A DNA stretch of 64,000 nucleotides, from positions 30,612-94,611 of the forward strand of contig CAWJJO010000009.1 in the NCBI GenBank assembly GCA_963843285.1, in the 5' to 3' direction. A program made the translations under genes and the position numbers. The DNA comes from CAZDDB01 sp963843285. GTDB lineage: Bacteria; Acidobacteriota; HRBIN11; JAKEFK01. Below are positions 8,092-16,099 of this stretch, in pieces (the stretch's first letter is position 1; the number at the start of each line of letters is the position of its first letter). Below the pieces are notes generated by a model, which ran no database searches, had not been told where the DNA came from, and was given only the letters and a program-made list of their open reading frames with translations.

Positions 8092-9780
8092 TCATGGATC
8101 GCTGCGATAGAGGATCTTCCCTTCGAATATTGTCATCAGCACTTTTGTCTTGTTGATATCGCCTGCTGGAATCTTGAAAAGATCTTGTGACAGGACGATC
8201 AAGTCTGCAGATTTGCCTGCTTCCAGCGAGCCGGTTTCTTTTTCCCAGAAGTTCGCATAGGCCGAACCCAGCGTGTAGGCGCGCAGAGCCGAAGGAAGAT
8301 CCAGCTTTTCCATCGGCAAAAAAGCCGCGCTGCAGGAATCTGCATCCGGATCGCAACGTGTGACTGCCACTTCGATTCCATCGAGCGGATTCACCGAGGA
8401 AACGGACCAGTCGCTTCCAAATGCAAGCACGCCGTGACGATCGGAAACGCTCCGGATCGGATAGAGCCAGCGCGAACGTTGCGGTCCGAGTTTGGGAATC
8501 GTGAGGTCCTTGATATACGGATCTTCAAACGCCCACAAAGGCTGAAAACTGGCGATTGCCGGAACGCTGTGGAATCGCGGAATATCCGCCGGATCGATGA
8601 GCTCCAGATGCGCGATCACAGGACGCGCATCGCGCGGTCCATTTTCCTTGCGTGCATATGCTAGCGCATCGAGCGCTTCGCGAATGGCGCCATCGCCAAT
8701 CGCATGAAAATGAACCTGGAATTTCTCCCGGTCCAGCTTTTTTACAAATTCATTTAATGCGTCCTGCTTCCAGTTGTAGATACCCAGATCCTTCTTCTCA
8801 TCCAGATATGGCTGCAGCAGCGCGGCGGTATTGGCTTCGATGACTCCATCGGCATAAATCTTTACGGTTTCCGATCGATAATGCTTCCCGTGAAATTCTT
8901 CACGCCGCTTCTGGATCTGTTCGATCTGATCGATCGGTAATTTTGGATCCGCATATTGTGCCAGGGACGCTCTCACAGTCAGCGTTCCCTCTTCATCTGC
9001 CGTTCGATACGCTTCCAAACTTTCGGGGCGAGCGTTGGCATCCTGAAATCCGGTGATGCCCAGTTGATTCATTGTTTGAACCGCTTTCTTCAATCCTGCC
9101 AGTCTTTCCTCCGGCGTTGGTTGCGGCGTAAATTTGCGAACCAGGCGGGAAGCCGCTTCGCGAAAAGTGCCGGAAGGTTCTCCTTGCTCGTTGCGTTCAA
9201 TCCTTCCGTTCGGTGGATCTAGCGTATCTTTGTTCACCCCCGCAACTTCCAGCGTTTTGGAATTGACCCACGTGGAGTGTCCGTCTGCGGAATCCAGAAG
9301 CACTGGGCGGTCGGGTACGATTTCATCCAGCCATTCTTTTTTGGGATTCGCATTCGGAAATACCGGCAATTGCCATCGATTCCCAAGAATCCAGGAAGAT
9401 TTCGGATGAGATTCCGCATACTGCTTCACCGCAGTTAGAATTTCCTCCTTCGTTTTCATATCGCCCAGATACAATTGTTCCATCTGAACGCCCGCCGCAG
9501 CAGGATGCACATGGGAATCGATAAAGGAAGGCATGACGAAGCGATTGGACAATTCCTGAACTTCCGTGTTGGGACCGATATACTGCTGAACTGCCGCATC
9601 TTGGCCAACATATAGAAGGCGACCTTCACGAATGGCGATCGACTCGGCCCACTCCTGTTTCGGACTCATCGTATAGATGCGTCCGTTCCGCAAAACCAGG
9701 TCCGCTTTTTCCGGCGGCTCTCCGGTCAGTATCAGGGGAAGAAGGACAGCCAGCACCGTCAACAGTTTTTTGATGATCAT
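8092..9780 (-). CDS. Exported amidohydrolase family protein (YtcJ-like)
   Basis: The 562-residue protein belongs to the amidohydrolase 3 (YtcJ/AepA-like) group of metal-dependent hydrolases. After a signal peptide (MIIKKLLTVLAVLLPLILTG) come the beta-sandwich start ADLVLRNGRIYTM, the metal-binding DSHVHPAA near residue 80, HFHAIGDGAIREALDA, ARPVIAHLEL and the C-terminal FGSDWSV segment with the metal-ligand Asp, then DLIVLSQDLF. Such enzymes hydrolyse C-N bonds in diverse amides; the substrate is not predictable. An in-frame ATG exists at 9906, but the ATG at 9780 is directly followed by the signal peptide and is preceded by GGAG five bases upstream. It is convergent with the phosphatase gene. 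Confidence 0.88.
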   Translation of the reverse strand: MIIKKLLTVLAVLLPLILTGEPPEKADLVLRNGRIYTMSPKQEWAESIAIREGRLLYVGQDAAVQQYIGPNTEVQELSNRFVMPSFIDSHVHPAAAGVQMEQLYLGDMKTKEEILTAVKQYAESHPKSSWILGNRWQLPVFPNANPKKEWLDEIVPDRPVLLDSADGHSTWVNSKTLEVAGVNKDTLDPPNGRIERNEQGEPSGTFREAASRLVRKFTPQPTPEERLAGLKKAVQTMNQLGITGFQDANARPESLEAYRTADEEGTLTVRASLAQYADPKLPIDQIEQIQKRREEFHGKHYRSETVKIYADGVIEANTAALLQPYLDEKKDLGIYNWKQDALNEFVKKLDREKFQVHFHAIGDGAIREALDALAYARKENGPRDARPVIAHLELIDPADIPRFHSVPAIASFQPLWAFEDPYIKDLTIPKLGPQRSRWLYPIRSVSDRHGVLAFGSDWSVSSVNPLDGIEVAVTRCDPDADSCSAAFLPMEKLDLPSALRAYTLGSAYANFWEKETGSLEAGKSADLIVLSQDLFKIPAGDINKTKVLMTIFEGKILYRSDP

Positions 9781-9952
9781 GCGCGCTCCATTGAATGTCA
9801 TCCTGGGCTTTCCATTTGTTTTTTGAGAATCGTTGCCCGGAAATCCATGTCCTCTGTTGTAGCAATTCCGGGCCAGGCGGAACATTCCATTTTCAAAGAT
9901 TCGCAAAGAAGCCAGAACGGTACGGATCGTGGATTAAGTTATTCCCCTGTAA

Positions 9953-10219
9953 CTACCATTCCGCTTCAGGAATGATTTCATTGGAGCCATCCGCAAATCT
10001 GATACTGATATAATTTTCTCCCGGCCTCAGAACTGATCTCATCGCGGTCGTTCCATCCTGAAAGTAATAACGCACAGATCCGGTTTGAATCAGGACCGCG
10101 CCATGATCAAACCAGTAATCGAAGTCTCCCTCCAAATCATCCTCTTGAGGCTGAATTCTTCTATTCGGTTCCTGCCTCATTAGATCAAGGATTTTTCTTG
10201 TACGCTCCTGGACTCCCAT
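9953..10219 (-). CDS. Small hypothetical protein
   Basis: An 88-residue, acidic, soluble protein that I do not recognise. It has no signal peptide or membrane segment. The ATG at 10219 has AAAGG about seven bases upstream; an in-frame TTG at 10240 is less likely. The sequence reads as genuine protein (mixed hydrophobic/charged periodicity, YWFDHGAVLIQTGSVRYYFQDGT), perhaps a small beta-rich fold. Its 5' end abuts the decayed SRPBCC gene on the opposite strand. Confidence 0.5.
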   Translation of the reverse strand: MGVQERTRKILDLMRQEPNRRIQPQEDDLEGDFDYWFDHGAVLIQTGSVRYYFQDGTTAMRSVLRPGENYISIRFADGSNEIIPEAEW

Positions 10220-10254
10220 CTTATACCTTTTGGGGATCAATCCATCATATCCCG

Positions 10255-10692
10255 GTCCTCTCCGTGATAACTGTAGTACAAGAATCCAAACTGTTTCAAA
10301 GAAAATGGTGGCCGCTCAGTCACCACATCGGGAAATCGCCGATGAAGAAAGCAATCATCGAAGGGCGTGCCGGCGGACGCTGCTATACCGAACAAGTCGA
10401 CGGCACTGAATGCGACTGGGGAAAGGTGCTGGTTTGGGAACCGCCGCATCGATTCGTGATGGCGTGGCAGATTACCCACCAGTGGGGATATGAACCCGAA
10501 ATGTCAAAATCGAGCGAAGTGGAAGTCCGCTTCACACCTGAAAGTGACGGCTCCACGCGCGTGGATCTGGAACATCGCCACTTCGAACGTCATGGCGCAG
10601 GCGGCGTAACAATGCGCAACGCCGTAGACGCGCCGAATGGTTGGAGCGGACTTCTGGATCTCTATGTTGCACGAATCCATCAAGACAGATGA
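10255..10692 (+). pseudogene. N-terminally truncated SRPBCC/AHSA1-domain protein
   Basis: From KWWPLSHHIGKSPMKKAIIE onward the reading frame matches the SRPBCC/AHSA1 family through to SGLLDLYVARI, including GGRCYTEQVDGTECDWGKVLVW and the LEHRHFERHG strand. The N-terminal 25-30 residues that normally form the first strand and helices are missing. The frame can be extended upstream only to a TTG at 10198, into sequence unrelated to the family and overlapping the opposite-strand small gene. No convincing start codon or ribosome site exists before the conserved part, so I treat it as a 5' deletion pseudogene; start is approximate. Confidence 0.6.
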
Positions 10693-10805
10693 ACATACCA
10701 GCGGATGAAGCCATAGCATCATTCATCCGCTAAACCGGAAGCCAACGCGCACAAAAAAGCGTATCATCAACTGTACGAAAATCTGACGTATGGATTGGTG
10801 ATCTG

Positions 10806-11453
10806 ATGAAAGTGCTTTCGATAAATGTAGGACTACCTCGCGAAGTGGTGTGGAAAGGCAAGACAGTCACTACCGGCATCTTTAAAGAACCGGTGGAGGG
10901 GCGCATCTCGATGCGAAGATTGAATCTGGATGGTGACCGGCAGGCCGACCTCACGGTACATGGCGGAGTTGACAAAGCTGTCTACGCCTATCCATCCGAA
11001 CATTACGCATACTGGAAGGTAGAGTTGCCGGATCAAGAATTTCCGTGGGGAATGTTTGGCGAAAATCTTACAACGGAAGGTCTGCTGGAGGATGCGGTGA
11101 ACATCGGCGATCAGTTCCGAATTGGGTCCGCAAAAGTAGTCGTAACACAGCCGCGAATGCCCTGCTACAAGCTGGCAGTCAAATTCGGACGAGACGACAT
11201 GATCAAGCGTTTTCTGCAGAGCGGACGGACCGGATTCTATTTTGCGGTGCTCGAAGAGGGGGTCGTTGAGGCTGGAGACAAGATCGAATTGATTGCACGC
11301 GACAAAAGCAATGTTACGGTGGCCGATATCAGCCGGTTATACGTGAGTGAGAAAGAGAACACCGGGTTGATGCGGCGCGCGATGGAAGTCGAAGCGTTGC
11401 CGGAGAGTTGGCGAGGCTACTTTCTTCATCAGATGGAAAAATTGGAATCATAA
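10806..11453 (+). CDS. MOSC-domain protein, YiiM-like
   Basis: A 215-residue soluble protein. Residues about 1-165 form a MOSC beta-barrel, with VHGGVDKAVYAYPSEHYAYW and FGENLTTEGL, and Cys120 in the PRMPCYKL motif, the residue that in the family binds the molybdenum cofactor's sulfur. Residues about 170-215 match the C-terminal helical 3-alpha domain found in YiiM. YiiM-type proteins reduce N-hydroxylated compounds such as 6-N-hydroxylaminopurine using Moco. No Moco-biosynthesis gene or redox partner is adjacent. The gene stands alone, with an ATG and a weak upstream purine stretch. Confidence 0.88.
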   Translation: MKVLSINVGLPREVVWKGKTVTTGIFKEPVEGRISMRRLNLDGDRQADLTVHGGVDKAVYAYPSEHYAYWKVELPDQEFPWGMFGENLTTEGLLEDAVNIGDQFRIGSAKVVVTQPRMPCYKLAVKFGRDDMIKRFLQSGRTGFYFAVLEEGVVEAGDKIELIARDKSNVTVADISRLYVSEKENTGLMRRAMEVEALPESWRGYFLHQMEKLES

Positions 11454-11626
11454 AGCATTTCCGGAGTCATAGGCACCATTCTAGCTATTCGAATTTCAAT
11501 CCAAGAATGGGACAACTCGCTGAGACAATCAGCCTGTTGATCACAACTTACTTTGAGTAGACCTCCAACAAGCTAACTATTGAAATCATTCCAGAATGCC
11601 CGTGTGCGCCTGGAATAGGAGGCTGT

Positions 11627-12151
11627 ATGGCGAAATGCAAGCTGGGTTATGTCACCGTTTTGCTTCTGTATTCATTCCTTGGAACAACTGTTGCTGATAC
11701 CGCTTCGGTGTTCGAAAGACTGAAGGGACTTGCCGGTAAGTGGCAAGGGACCTTTGAGTGGAGTGGGGATCGATCTGGAAGCGGCAGCGCAACGGTCGAC
11801 TACTACCTTACTGGGAATTCTTCTGCAGTTGTAGAAAATCTGGCCTACGAAAAGGCCCCTGTCATGACTAGTGTTTATCATCTGGATGGAAATTCGCTGC
11901 GGATGACACACTATTGCGCGGCGGGAAACCAGCCCAGATTGAAGGCCGCCTCTTTTGACAAAGACGAGAAAACAATCCAGTTTGAGTTCGTGGATAGTAC
12001 CAATCTGGCTATTCCTGAAGCGCCTCATGTAAATCAGGTCCAGTTGTCCTTTGAAAACGAGAACGAAATCAACTTGATTTTTACTTTTTTGAATCACGGA
12101 AAGGAAAGTTACGAACGAATTCATCTCCTCAGAGTGAAGGAACAGGATTGA
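11627..12151 (+). CDS. Secreted hypothetical protein (lipocalin-like barrel)
   Basis: A 174-residue protein with a signal peptide (about residues 1-24, ending TTVAD) and a body that reads as an antiparallel beta barrel: LKGLAGKWQGTFEW, then alternating strands to YERIHLLRVKEQD. The GKWQGTFEW opening resembles DUF1579/lipocalin-like proteins that bind small ligands, but no residue identifies a function. AGGAGG is placed well before the ATG. The last 31 bases overlap the convergent sigma-factor gene. Confidence 0.7.
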   Translation: MAKCKLGYVTVLLLYSFLGTTVADTASVFERLKGLAGKWQGTFEWSGDRSGSGSATVDYYLTGNSSAVVENLAYEKAPVMTSVYHLDGNSLRMTHYCAAGNQPRLKAASFDKDEKTIQFEFVDSTNLAIPEAPHVNQVQLSFENENEINLIFTFLNHGKESYERIHLLRVKEQD

Positions 12152-12720
12152 TTCTTGTCTGATCCTTCACAGCAATTGGTGCAATTCTTAGGATGGTAAT
12201 CGAATACGGTACCATAGCGATCGAATTCGAAGTGGCAGCACCGAAGCAAGAGATCCTTGAGCAGACCTCTCGCGCGCTGAACTCTTGATTTTACGGCTGA
12301 TAAGGAAATCCCGAGCTTTTCTGCAACTTCCGCCTGTTTGATTCCTTTGAAATCAGCTAGAAGAAGCGCCTCTCTGTATTTACCGGGAAGTTTGTCGACC
12401 ATTCCTCGGACCACAGGGGCAAGCTTTTCACTGATATCGCTGATCCCTGACTGCTCCAACGAAATAAGATCATCGGATGGTTCGACAAACTCTCGCTGTT
12501 TTCGAAAGGAATCGATGATCGCGTTGCGAGCAATTCGGTAAATCCACGGAGCGAGTTTTTCTCGTTCTTTCAGCGAGCCGATCTGATTATGAATTCTTAA
12601 AAACACATCGTGAAGCAAATCCTCGGCTGAAAATCGATCCGATACACGTTTGGAGATGAAAGCCTTCAGGGGATCCCTGAACTCCGTGTAGATCTTTTCA
12701 ATATCCGGTGAACCGTCCAT
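12121..12720 (-). CDS. sigZ: ECF-type RNA polymerase sigma factor, SigZ-like
   Basis: A 199-residue extracytoplasmic-function sigma factor. Region 2 is at about 10-80 (YTEFRDPLKAFISKRV, DLLHDVFLRIH, WIYRIARNAIIDSFRK) and region 4 at about 105-160 (LPGKYREALLLADFKGIKQAEVAEKL, then SLSAVKSRVQRARG). A cysteine-rich tail (CCHFEFDRYG near 165 and NCTNCC) matches SigZ proteins and could bind metal or respond to thiol reagents. It lies beside an ArsI-like lyase gene and a broken arsenite pump, and both minus-strand genes are consecutive, so arsenic-linked regulation is a reasonable inference. No anti-sigma factor is adjacent. Confidence 0.85.
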   Translation of the reverse strand: MDGSPDIEKIYTEFRDPLKAFISKRVSDRFSAEDLLHDVFLRIHNQIGSLKEREKLAPWIYRIARNAIIDSFRKQREFVEPSDDLISLEQSGISDISEKLAPVVRGMVDKLPGKYREALLLADFKGIKQAEVAEKLGISLSAVKSRVQRARGLLKDLLLRCCHFEFDRYGTVFDYHPKNCTNCCEGSDKNQSCSFTLRR

Positions 12721-12770
12721 ACACCCTCATCAGGAAGGGTGGATTGTACCACCCTTCCAATTACAAGTGA

Positions 12771-13208
12771 TTACTTGCAACAGGCGTTCGCGGCAGGCGA
12801 CGAAATTGCTGTTTTCAGCTGGATGTCGGGCCGGGTGTCGCCAACTTTCACCGTAAATACTTCCCATTCATTGCCGTTGGGGTCCTTCACCCAAACTTTA
12901 TCCTGCAGAGCGTAGCAGCAATCTGTATTGACCTCTTCGCGGGTCAGAAGTCCAGCCGCTTTCAGCCTCGCAGTCGCAGCAACAACATGATCGGTAGACG
13001 GCACCTGAATTCCGAGATGATTCAGCGCGCCTTTGGAACTGACCGCGCCTTCATTCAGCGTCAGATTCAGTCCCGGGTTGTCGACGTCGAATTTCGCATA
13101 TCCCGGCTTCAATTTTACAGGGTCCTTCCCGAAGAATGTCCTGTAGAAAGCGACCGATTCGGCAAACTTTTCCGTATTGAGCGCCAGATGAACTTTTAAG
13201 TTATCCAT
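12771..13208 (-). CDS. arsI: ArsI/CadI-family lyase (VOC fold)
   Basis: A 145-residue vicinal-oxygen-chelate protein of the ArsI/CadI group. ArsI is an Fe(II)-dependent dioxygenase that cleaves the C-As bond of methyl- and aromatic arsenicals. The expected residues are visible: metal ligands His7, His64 and Glu116, and the vicinal pair Cys97-Cys98 that binds trivalent arsenic; a second CC pair sits at the extreme C-terminus (NACCK). The ATG at 13208 has AGGAGG eight bases upstream and is preferred over an in-frame start at 13274. It precedes the SigZ-like gene on the same strand by 50 bases and faces an acr3 remnant, so it is part of a former arsenic locus. Confidence 0.82.
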   Translation of the reverse strand: MDNLKVHLALNTEKFAESVAFYRTFFGKDPVKLKPGYAKFDVDNPGLNLTLNEGAVSSKGALNHLGIQVPSTDHVVAATARLKAAGLLTREEVNTDCCYALQDKVWVKDPNGNEWEVFTVKVGDTRPDIQLKTAISSPAANACCK

Positions 13209-13389
13209 TTTCGTTTTCCTCCTGATTTTTGTCTCTCTCCATAATACAGACGGAGATTTTGGAAAAGGATGCAAAATGAACCAGGATTAGCTTGACAAAT
13301 TCATCGGTACATCGAAAACTTCGTTTGGGCAAACTAGATCAAAATATCGAAATCTATGAATCAGAGTCTCTCACCTGAAAATCCGCTCG

Positions 13390-13778
13390 AGTTCGCTCAA
13401 TGATCTCCTGATGTTGTTCTTATTTGCCCCCATTGTGGCCCTCCTTGTGAAGGGCACAAGCAATCTCCTGGTGCCGTTTCGCATTTTGGTCTATAGCGTC
13501 TTCTTTTATTGTGATTCCACTTCTTCTTGCCGAAGCTCTTTAAAGTTCCGCACAACGTTGCGGCTCCAGGCGCGCTGATTGGCGCCAGCAACTTCTTTGA
13601 GCTTGCGGTGGCAACTGCAATCGCGCTATTTGGCCCGGGATCGGGAGCCGCGCTTGCCACTGTTGTAGGCGTTCTTGTCGAGGTTCCGGTCATGCTTTCG
13701 GTTTGTTCCTTTTGTAACCGGACGCGTCACTGGTTCGAGATCCCAACTGTCGGTCTGAAGAAAGACTTCGAATTCTAA
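13390..13778 (+). pseudogene. acr3: Broken acr3 arsenite efflux pump
   Basis: Two fragments of the Acr3 arsenite permease are visible in different plus-strand frames. From about 13390 one frame reads LMLFLFAPIVALLVKGTSN and VPFRILVYSVFF. From 13527 another frame reads KVPHNVAAPGALIGASNFFE and continues to the end of the permease (VEVPVMLSVCSFCNRTRHW). The transmembrane segments between them and the whole N-terminal half are missing. This is a decayed gene with deletions and a frameshift. It is next to an intact arsI-like gene and a SigZ-like gene. Confidence 0.75.
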
Positions 13779-14581
13779 CTTCTGCCGGTGACCATGCGCA
13801 CGGCATCCATCAGTGCGTTCAGTCGCTCCGGGACAACACGTTCCTGAGCCGCCATGCTGTGTTTCAGGGCTGTGCCCACGATAGCGCCGTCTGCGTAGCG
13901 CATCAGGTCGCGCACGTTCTGAGGGTTGGTGCCGCTTCCCACCAACAACGGGAAATCGGCAACAGCGTCTCGCACTTCGGACAGATCATCCAGCGTGGGG
14001 CTATCGCCCGTAACCTTGCCGGAGACAACGACGGCATCAGCTCGATGCGCGATTGCTTGCCGCGCGGACGTGCTCAATGATTTCCCGGGCTCCAGCAATT
14101 CGCTGTATTTGACCTGAATATCGGTGAGCAGGGCGACATTTTCTGCTCCGATCTGTTTGCGATACGCAATGACAGCATCCGGCTTCGGCTCGATCACGCC
14201 TGCTTTAATTCGTACCTTGTCCACGAAAAAATCCAATCGGACAAATTGCGCACCCGTCACCTTCGCGATCGCAAGCGAAGCGCGCCAATCGTTCAGCAAT
14301 ACTTCCAAGCCGACCGGCACGCTCGCATGTCGCGCGACTTCGTGCGCGACACGGGTGAACGACGCGACAATTTCAGGACCGACAATCAATTGATGCGGAC
14401 GATCGTAATCGTTCTCGACACATACACCGTCCACTCCACCTGCCTGCAACGTATCGAGATCGGCAAGAGCGCGCTCGATGACTGCCTCCACGCTGGTGAA
14501 TTCAGGATAGCCCAGTAGCGGCGGCAACGCGATCATACCGATCACCACTTTTGGATTGTGAAAGATATTTCGAAATAACAT
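13775..14581 (-). CDS. BtpA/SgcQ-family TIM-barrel protein
   Basis: A 268-residue soluble protein of the BtpA/SgcQ family, predicted (beta/alpha)8 barrels related to phosphate-binding barrels. Visible segments include VIGMIALPPLLGYP at the start, GGVDGVCVENDYDRPH, VRLDFFVDK and the C-terminal phosphate-binding-like region LLVGSGTNPQNVRDL followed by DGAIVGTALK. BtpA was named for a role in photosystem I accumulation in cyanobacteria, but most members are in non-photosynthetic bacteria and are suspected enzymes of sugar or nucleoside metabolism. The upstream neighbour on the same strand is a PfkB sugar kinase (38 bases away), so a kinase product may be its substrate. Confidence 0.85.
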   Translation of the reverse strand: MLFRNIFHNPKVVIGMIALPPLLGYPEFTSVEAVIERALADLDTLQAGGVDGVCVENDYDRPHQLIVGPEIVASFTRVAHEVARHASVPVGLEVLLNDWRASLAIAKVTGAQFVRLDFFVDKVRIKAGVIEPKPDAVIAYRKQIGAENVALLTDIQVKYSELLEPGKSLSTSARQAIAHRADAVVVSGKVTGDSPTLDDLSEVRDAVADFPLLVGSGTNPQNVRDLMRYADGAIVGTALKHSMAAQERVVPERLNALMDAVRMVTGRS

Positions 14582-14619
14582 TCCTTTGTGCCCTTCGTGC
14601 CTTTGTGGTTATCTCCTTC

Positions 14620-15444
14620 CTATCCTAACGCACCGTAGTGTTGCAGCACAGGCGCCGCCTGTTGAGCGCCGCATTCCAGCGCGTGGCGGACGTCGCCAAT
14701 TTTCCAATACGATACGGTGAACGCTGCTTGAAACGCGTCGCCGCAACCGGTGGAATCTACCGTATTGGCCACTTCAAGGGATGGCTGATCAAACGGCTCA
14801 CCCTTTACCAGCGCCACACTTCCCTTCGCGCCGAGAGTCACAACGATCAGACAGTGTGAGGATCGGGAAAGCGGACGAAGCCGCTCCACCATTTCGGGAT
14901 CGCCGCTCACGAAGGCAATGGTCAATCGCTCGTGAAGTTGTTCAACAACACCGATGTTCTTGTCGTAATCCGAAAGATCGAGAAAATCCGCGACATGCCA
15001 TCCATCAAACGGAAGTGTCTCCATCACCTGGCGGAATAACGATTCTGTCTGTTGAAACAGCGCAGATACCAGCACATTATGGAACTTCACGAAATGCAGA
15101 TCGGCCGGCTGCAGGGTAAAGTTTTCAAGTACTCCAGCGTCATAACCACCCGGCGGAAAGAAGCGTTCGCCATTCGCCGTCAACAGGATGTTTTGCCGGG
15201 CGGTCGAGCCGCGCTCCACCAGTACGTGTGATGCATCGACACCTTCGGCCCCGAGTTTTTCAAGGATGCGCGCGCTGTGATCGTCACCGATCCGGCTCAC
15301 AAGCGAAACGGCTTCCGCGCCGCACCTTCTGCTTTGAACGGCAAAGTTCAGCGAAATGCCGCCGACAAACTGCCGCTGCAGATCAAGATAATGATCGATC
15401 GTGGACTCGCCTACCGAAGCAATGCGCAAGGGCACTATGCTCAT
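14620..15444 (-). CDS. PfkB-family carbohydrate kinase
   Basis: A 274-residue ribokinase-superfamily kinase. It has GGISLNFAVQSRRCGAEAVSLVSRIGDD near the N-terminus and the PfkB signature 2 region NTVDSTGCGDAFQAAF near residue 230, with the catalytic Asp in GCGD. It should phosphorylate a sugar or nucleoside with ATP. The closest-looking subgroup is fructoselysine-kinase-like, but the substrate cannot be fixed. Two in-frame ATGs occur (15453, 15444). A perfect TATAAT at 15452-15457 overlaps the first, so transcription may begin at or next to the ATG at 15444, giving a leaderless message; no ribosome site is seen. It is followed by the BtpA gene, likely in one operon. Confidence 0.88.
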   Translation of the reverse strand: MSIVPLRIASVGESTIDHYLDLQRQFVGGISLNFAVQSRRCGAEAVSLVSRIGDDHSARILEKLGAEGVDASHVLVERGSTARQNILLTANGERFFPPGGYDAGVLENFTLQPADLHFVKFHNVLVSALFQQTESLFRQVMETLPFDGWHVADFLDLSDYDKNIGVVEQLHERLTIAFVSGDPEMVERLRPLSRSSHCLIVVTLGAKGSVALVKGEPFDQPSLEVANTVDSTGCGDAFQAAFTVSYWKIGDVRHALECGAQQAAPVLQHYGALG

Positions 15445-15479
15445 GCGGCGCATTATACAACGCGGATAGGATCATTTAC

Positions 15480-15548
15480 TTGCAGGCCGGACGCCTGCGC
15501 TCCATACGCCTGCGCTGCAAGCGCGAGCCCTACTGCAGGCTGGAAGCC
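15480..15548. repeat. Dispersed repeat copy (CGCCTGCGCTCCA family)
   Basis: The 3' end of the DinB gene and the gap before the PfkB gene contain TGCAGGCCGGACGCCTGCG and an inverted partner GCAGGCTGGAAGCCT about 30 bases on. The same words occur at about 30060-30103 and in the inverted pair at 41591-41636 and 41947-41992. It is an imperfect palindrome without a T-run. Confidence 0.5.
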
Positions 15549-16030
15549 TTCGGTTTAGATTGCCATTCCTCACGCAGCGCTTCCAGCTCCGCTTTATGAC
15601 TCCGGTCATGCTCCAGCATCATGTCCATCAGCTGATTCATCGTGATCATACCAAATGTGCCGAATCGCCCGCGCCGGAGAAGCTGATCCTCCGTCAGTTG
15701 TGCCAGCAGTGTAATCGATGCGTTCCTCGTTTGTTCAAATGCATCCAGAGCTGCTGCAGGATCCTGAGAAAGATAATCGCTTTCCTTTGCGACTTTTTCT
15801 CCGTCAAACTCCGCAAGATCAGGACGATCTTCCTGAAGGATGCGCTGAATTCGTACCAAATAGCCTTGCTGCTCCAGATCGCGCAAATGGCAAATTTGTT
15901 CGGTCAGGCTGAAAGCTCCATCGGCCGATCGAATTTTCCGGAAAGAAGCGCCGGTTTCCTGAAAGACTTGACGCAAGAATCGCGGCAGATCCCCCAGCTC
16001 GCTGATCTTTTGCGCTGCCAATGTTTCCAT
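15530..16030 (-). CDS. DinB-family protein
   Basis: A 166-residue four-helix-bundle protein of the DinB-like superfamily. Recognisable features are LTEQICHLRDLEQQGYLVRIQRIL near residue 45 (first His) and MNQLMDMMLEHDRSHKAELEAL near residue 135 (His-x3-His), giving the three-histidine metal site. Function is unknown; relatives include thiol S-transferases. The ATG at 16030 is chosen over an in-frame ATG at 16045 because GGAGG lies eight bases before it. It diverges from the ArsR gene across a 24-bp perfect palindrome, and TTGACT with a plausible -10 on the minus strand puts that palindrome in its promoter spacer, so ArsR repression is likely. Confidence 0.8.
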   Translation of the reverse strand: METLAAQKISELGDLPRFLRQVFQETGASFRKIRSADGAFSLTEQICHLRDLEQQGYLVRIQRILQEDRPDLAEFDGEKVAKESDYLSQDPAAALDAFEQTRNASITLLAQLTEDQLLRRGRFGTFGMITMNQLMDMMLEHDRSHKAELEALREEWQSKPKASSLQ

Positions 16031-16060
16031 CACGACAACCTCCATCTATGATATACTCGG

Positions 16061-16084
16061 TATGGTAACCATATGGTTACCATA
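16061..16084. promoter_or_regulatory. 24-bp perfect palindrome, probable ArsR-type operator
   Basis: The sequence TATGGTAACCAT followed by its exact reverse complement ATGGTTACCATA makes a 24-base perfect dyad. It lies in the 69-base gap between the divergent DinB and ArsR-family genes. On the minus strand TTGACT (16085-16090) stands at a -35 position with the dyad filling the spacer. ArsR-family dimers bind such dyads over promoters, so both directions may be controlled. Confidence 0.75.
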
Positions 16085-16099
16085 AGTCAAGAGGGACAA

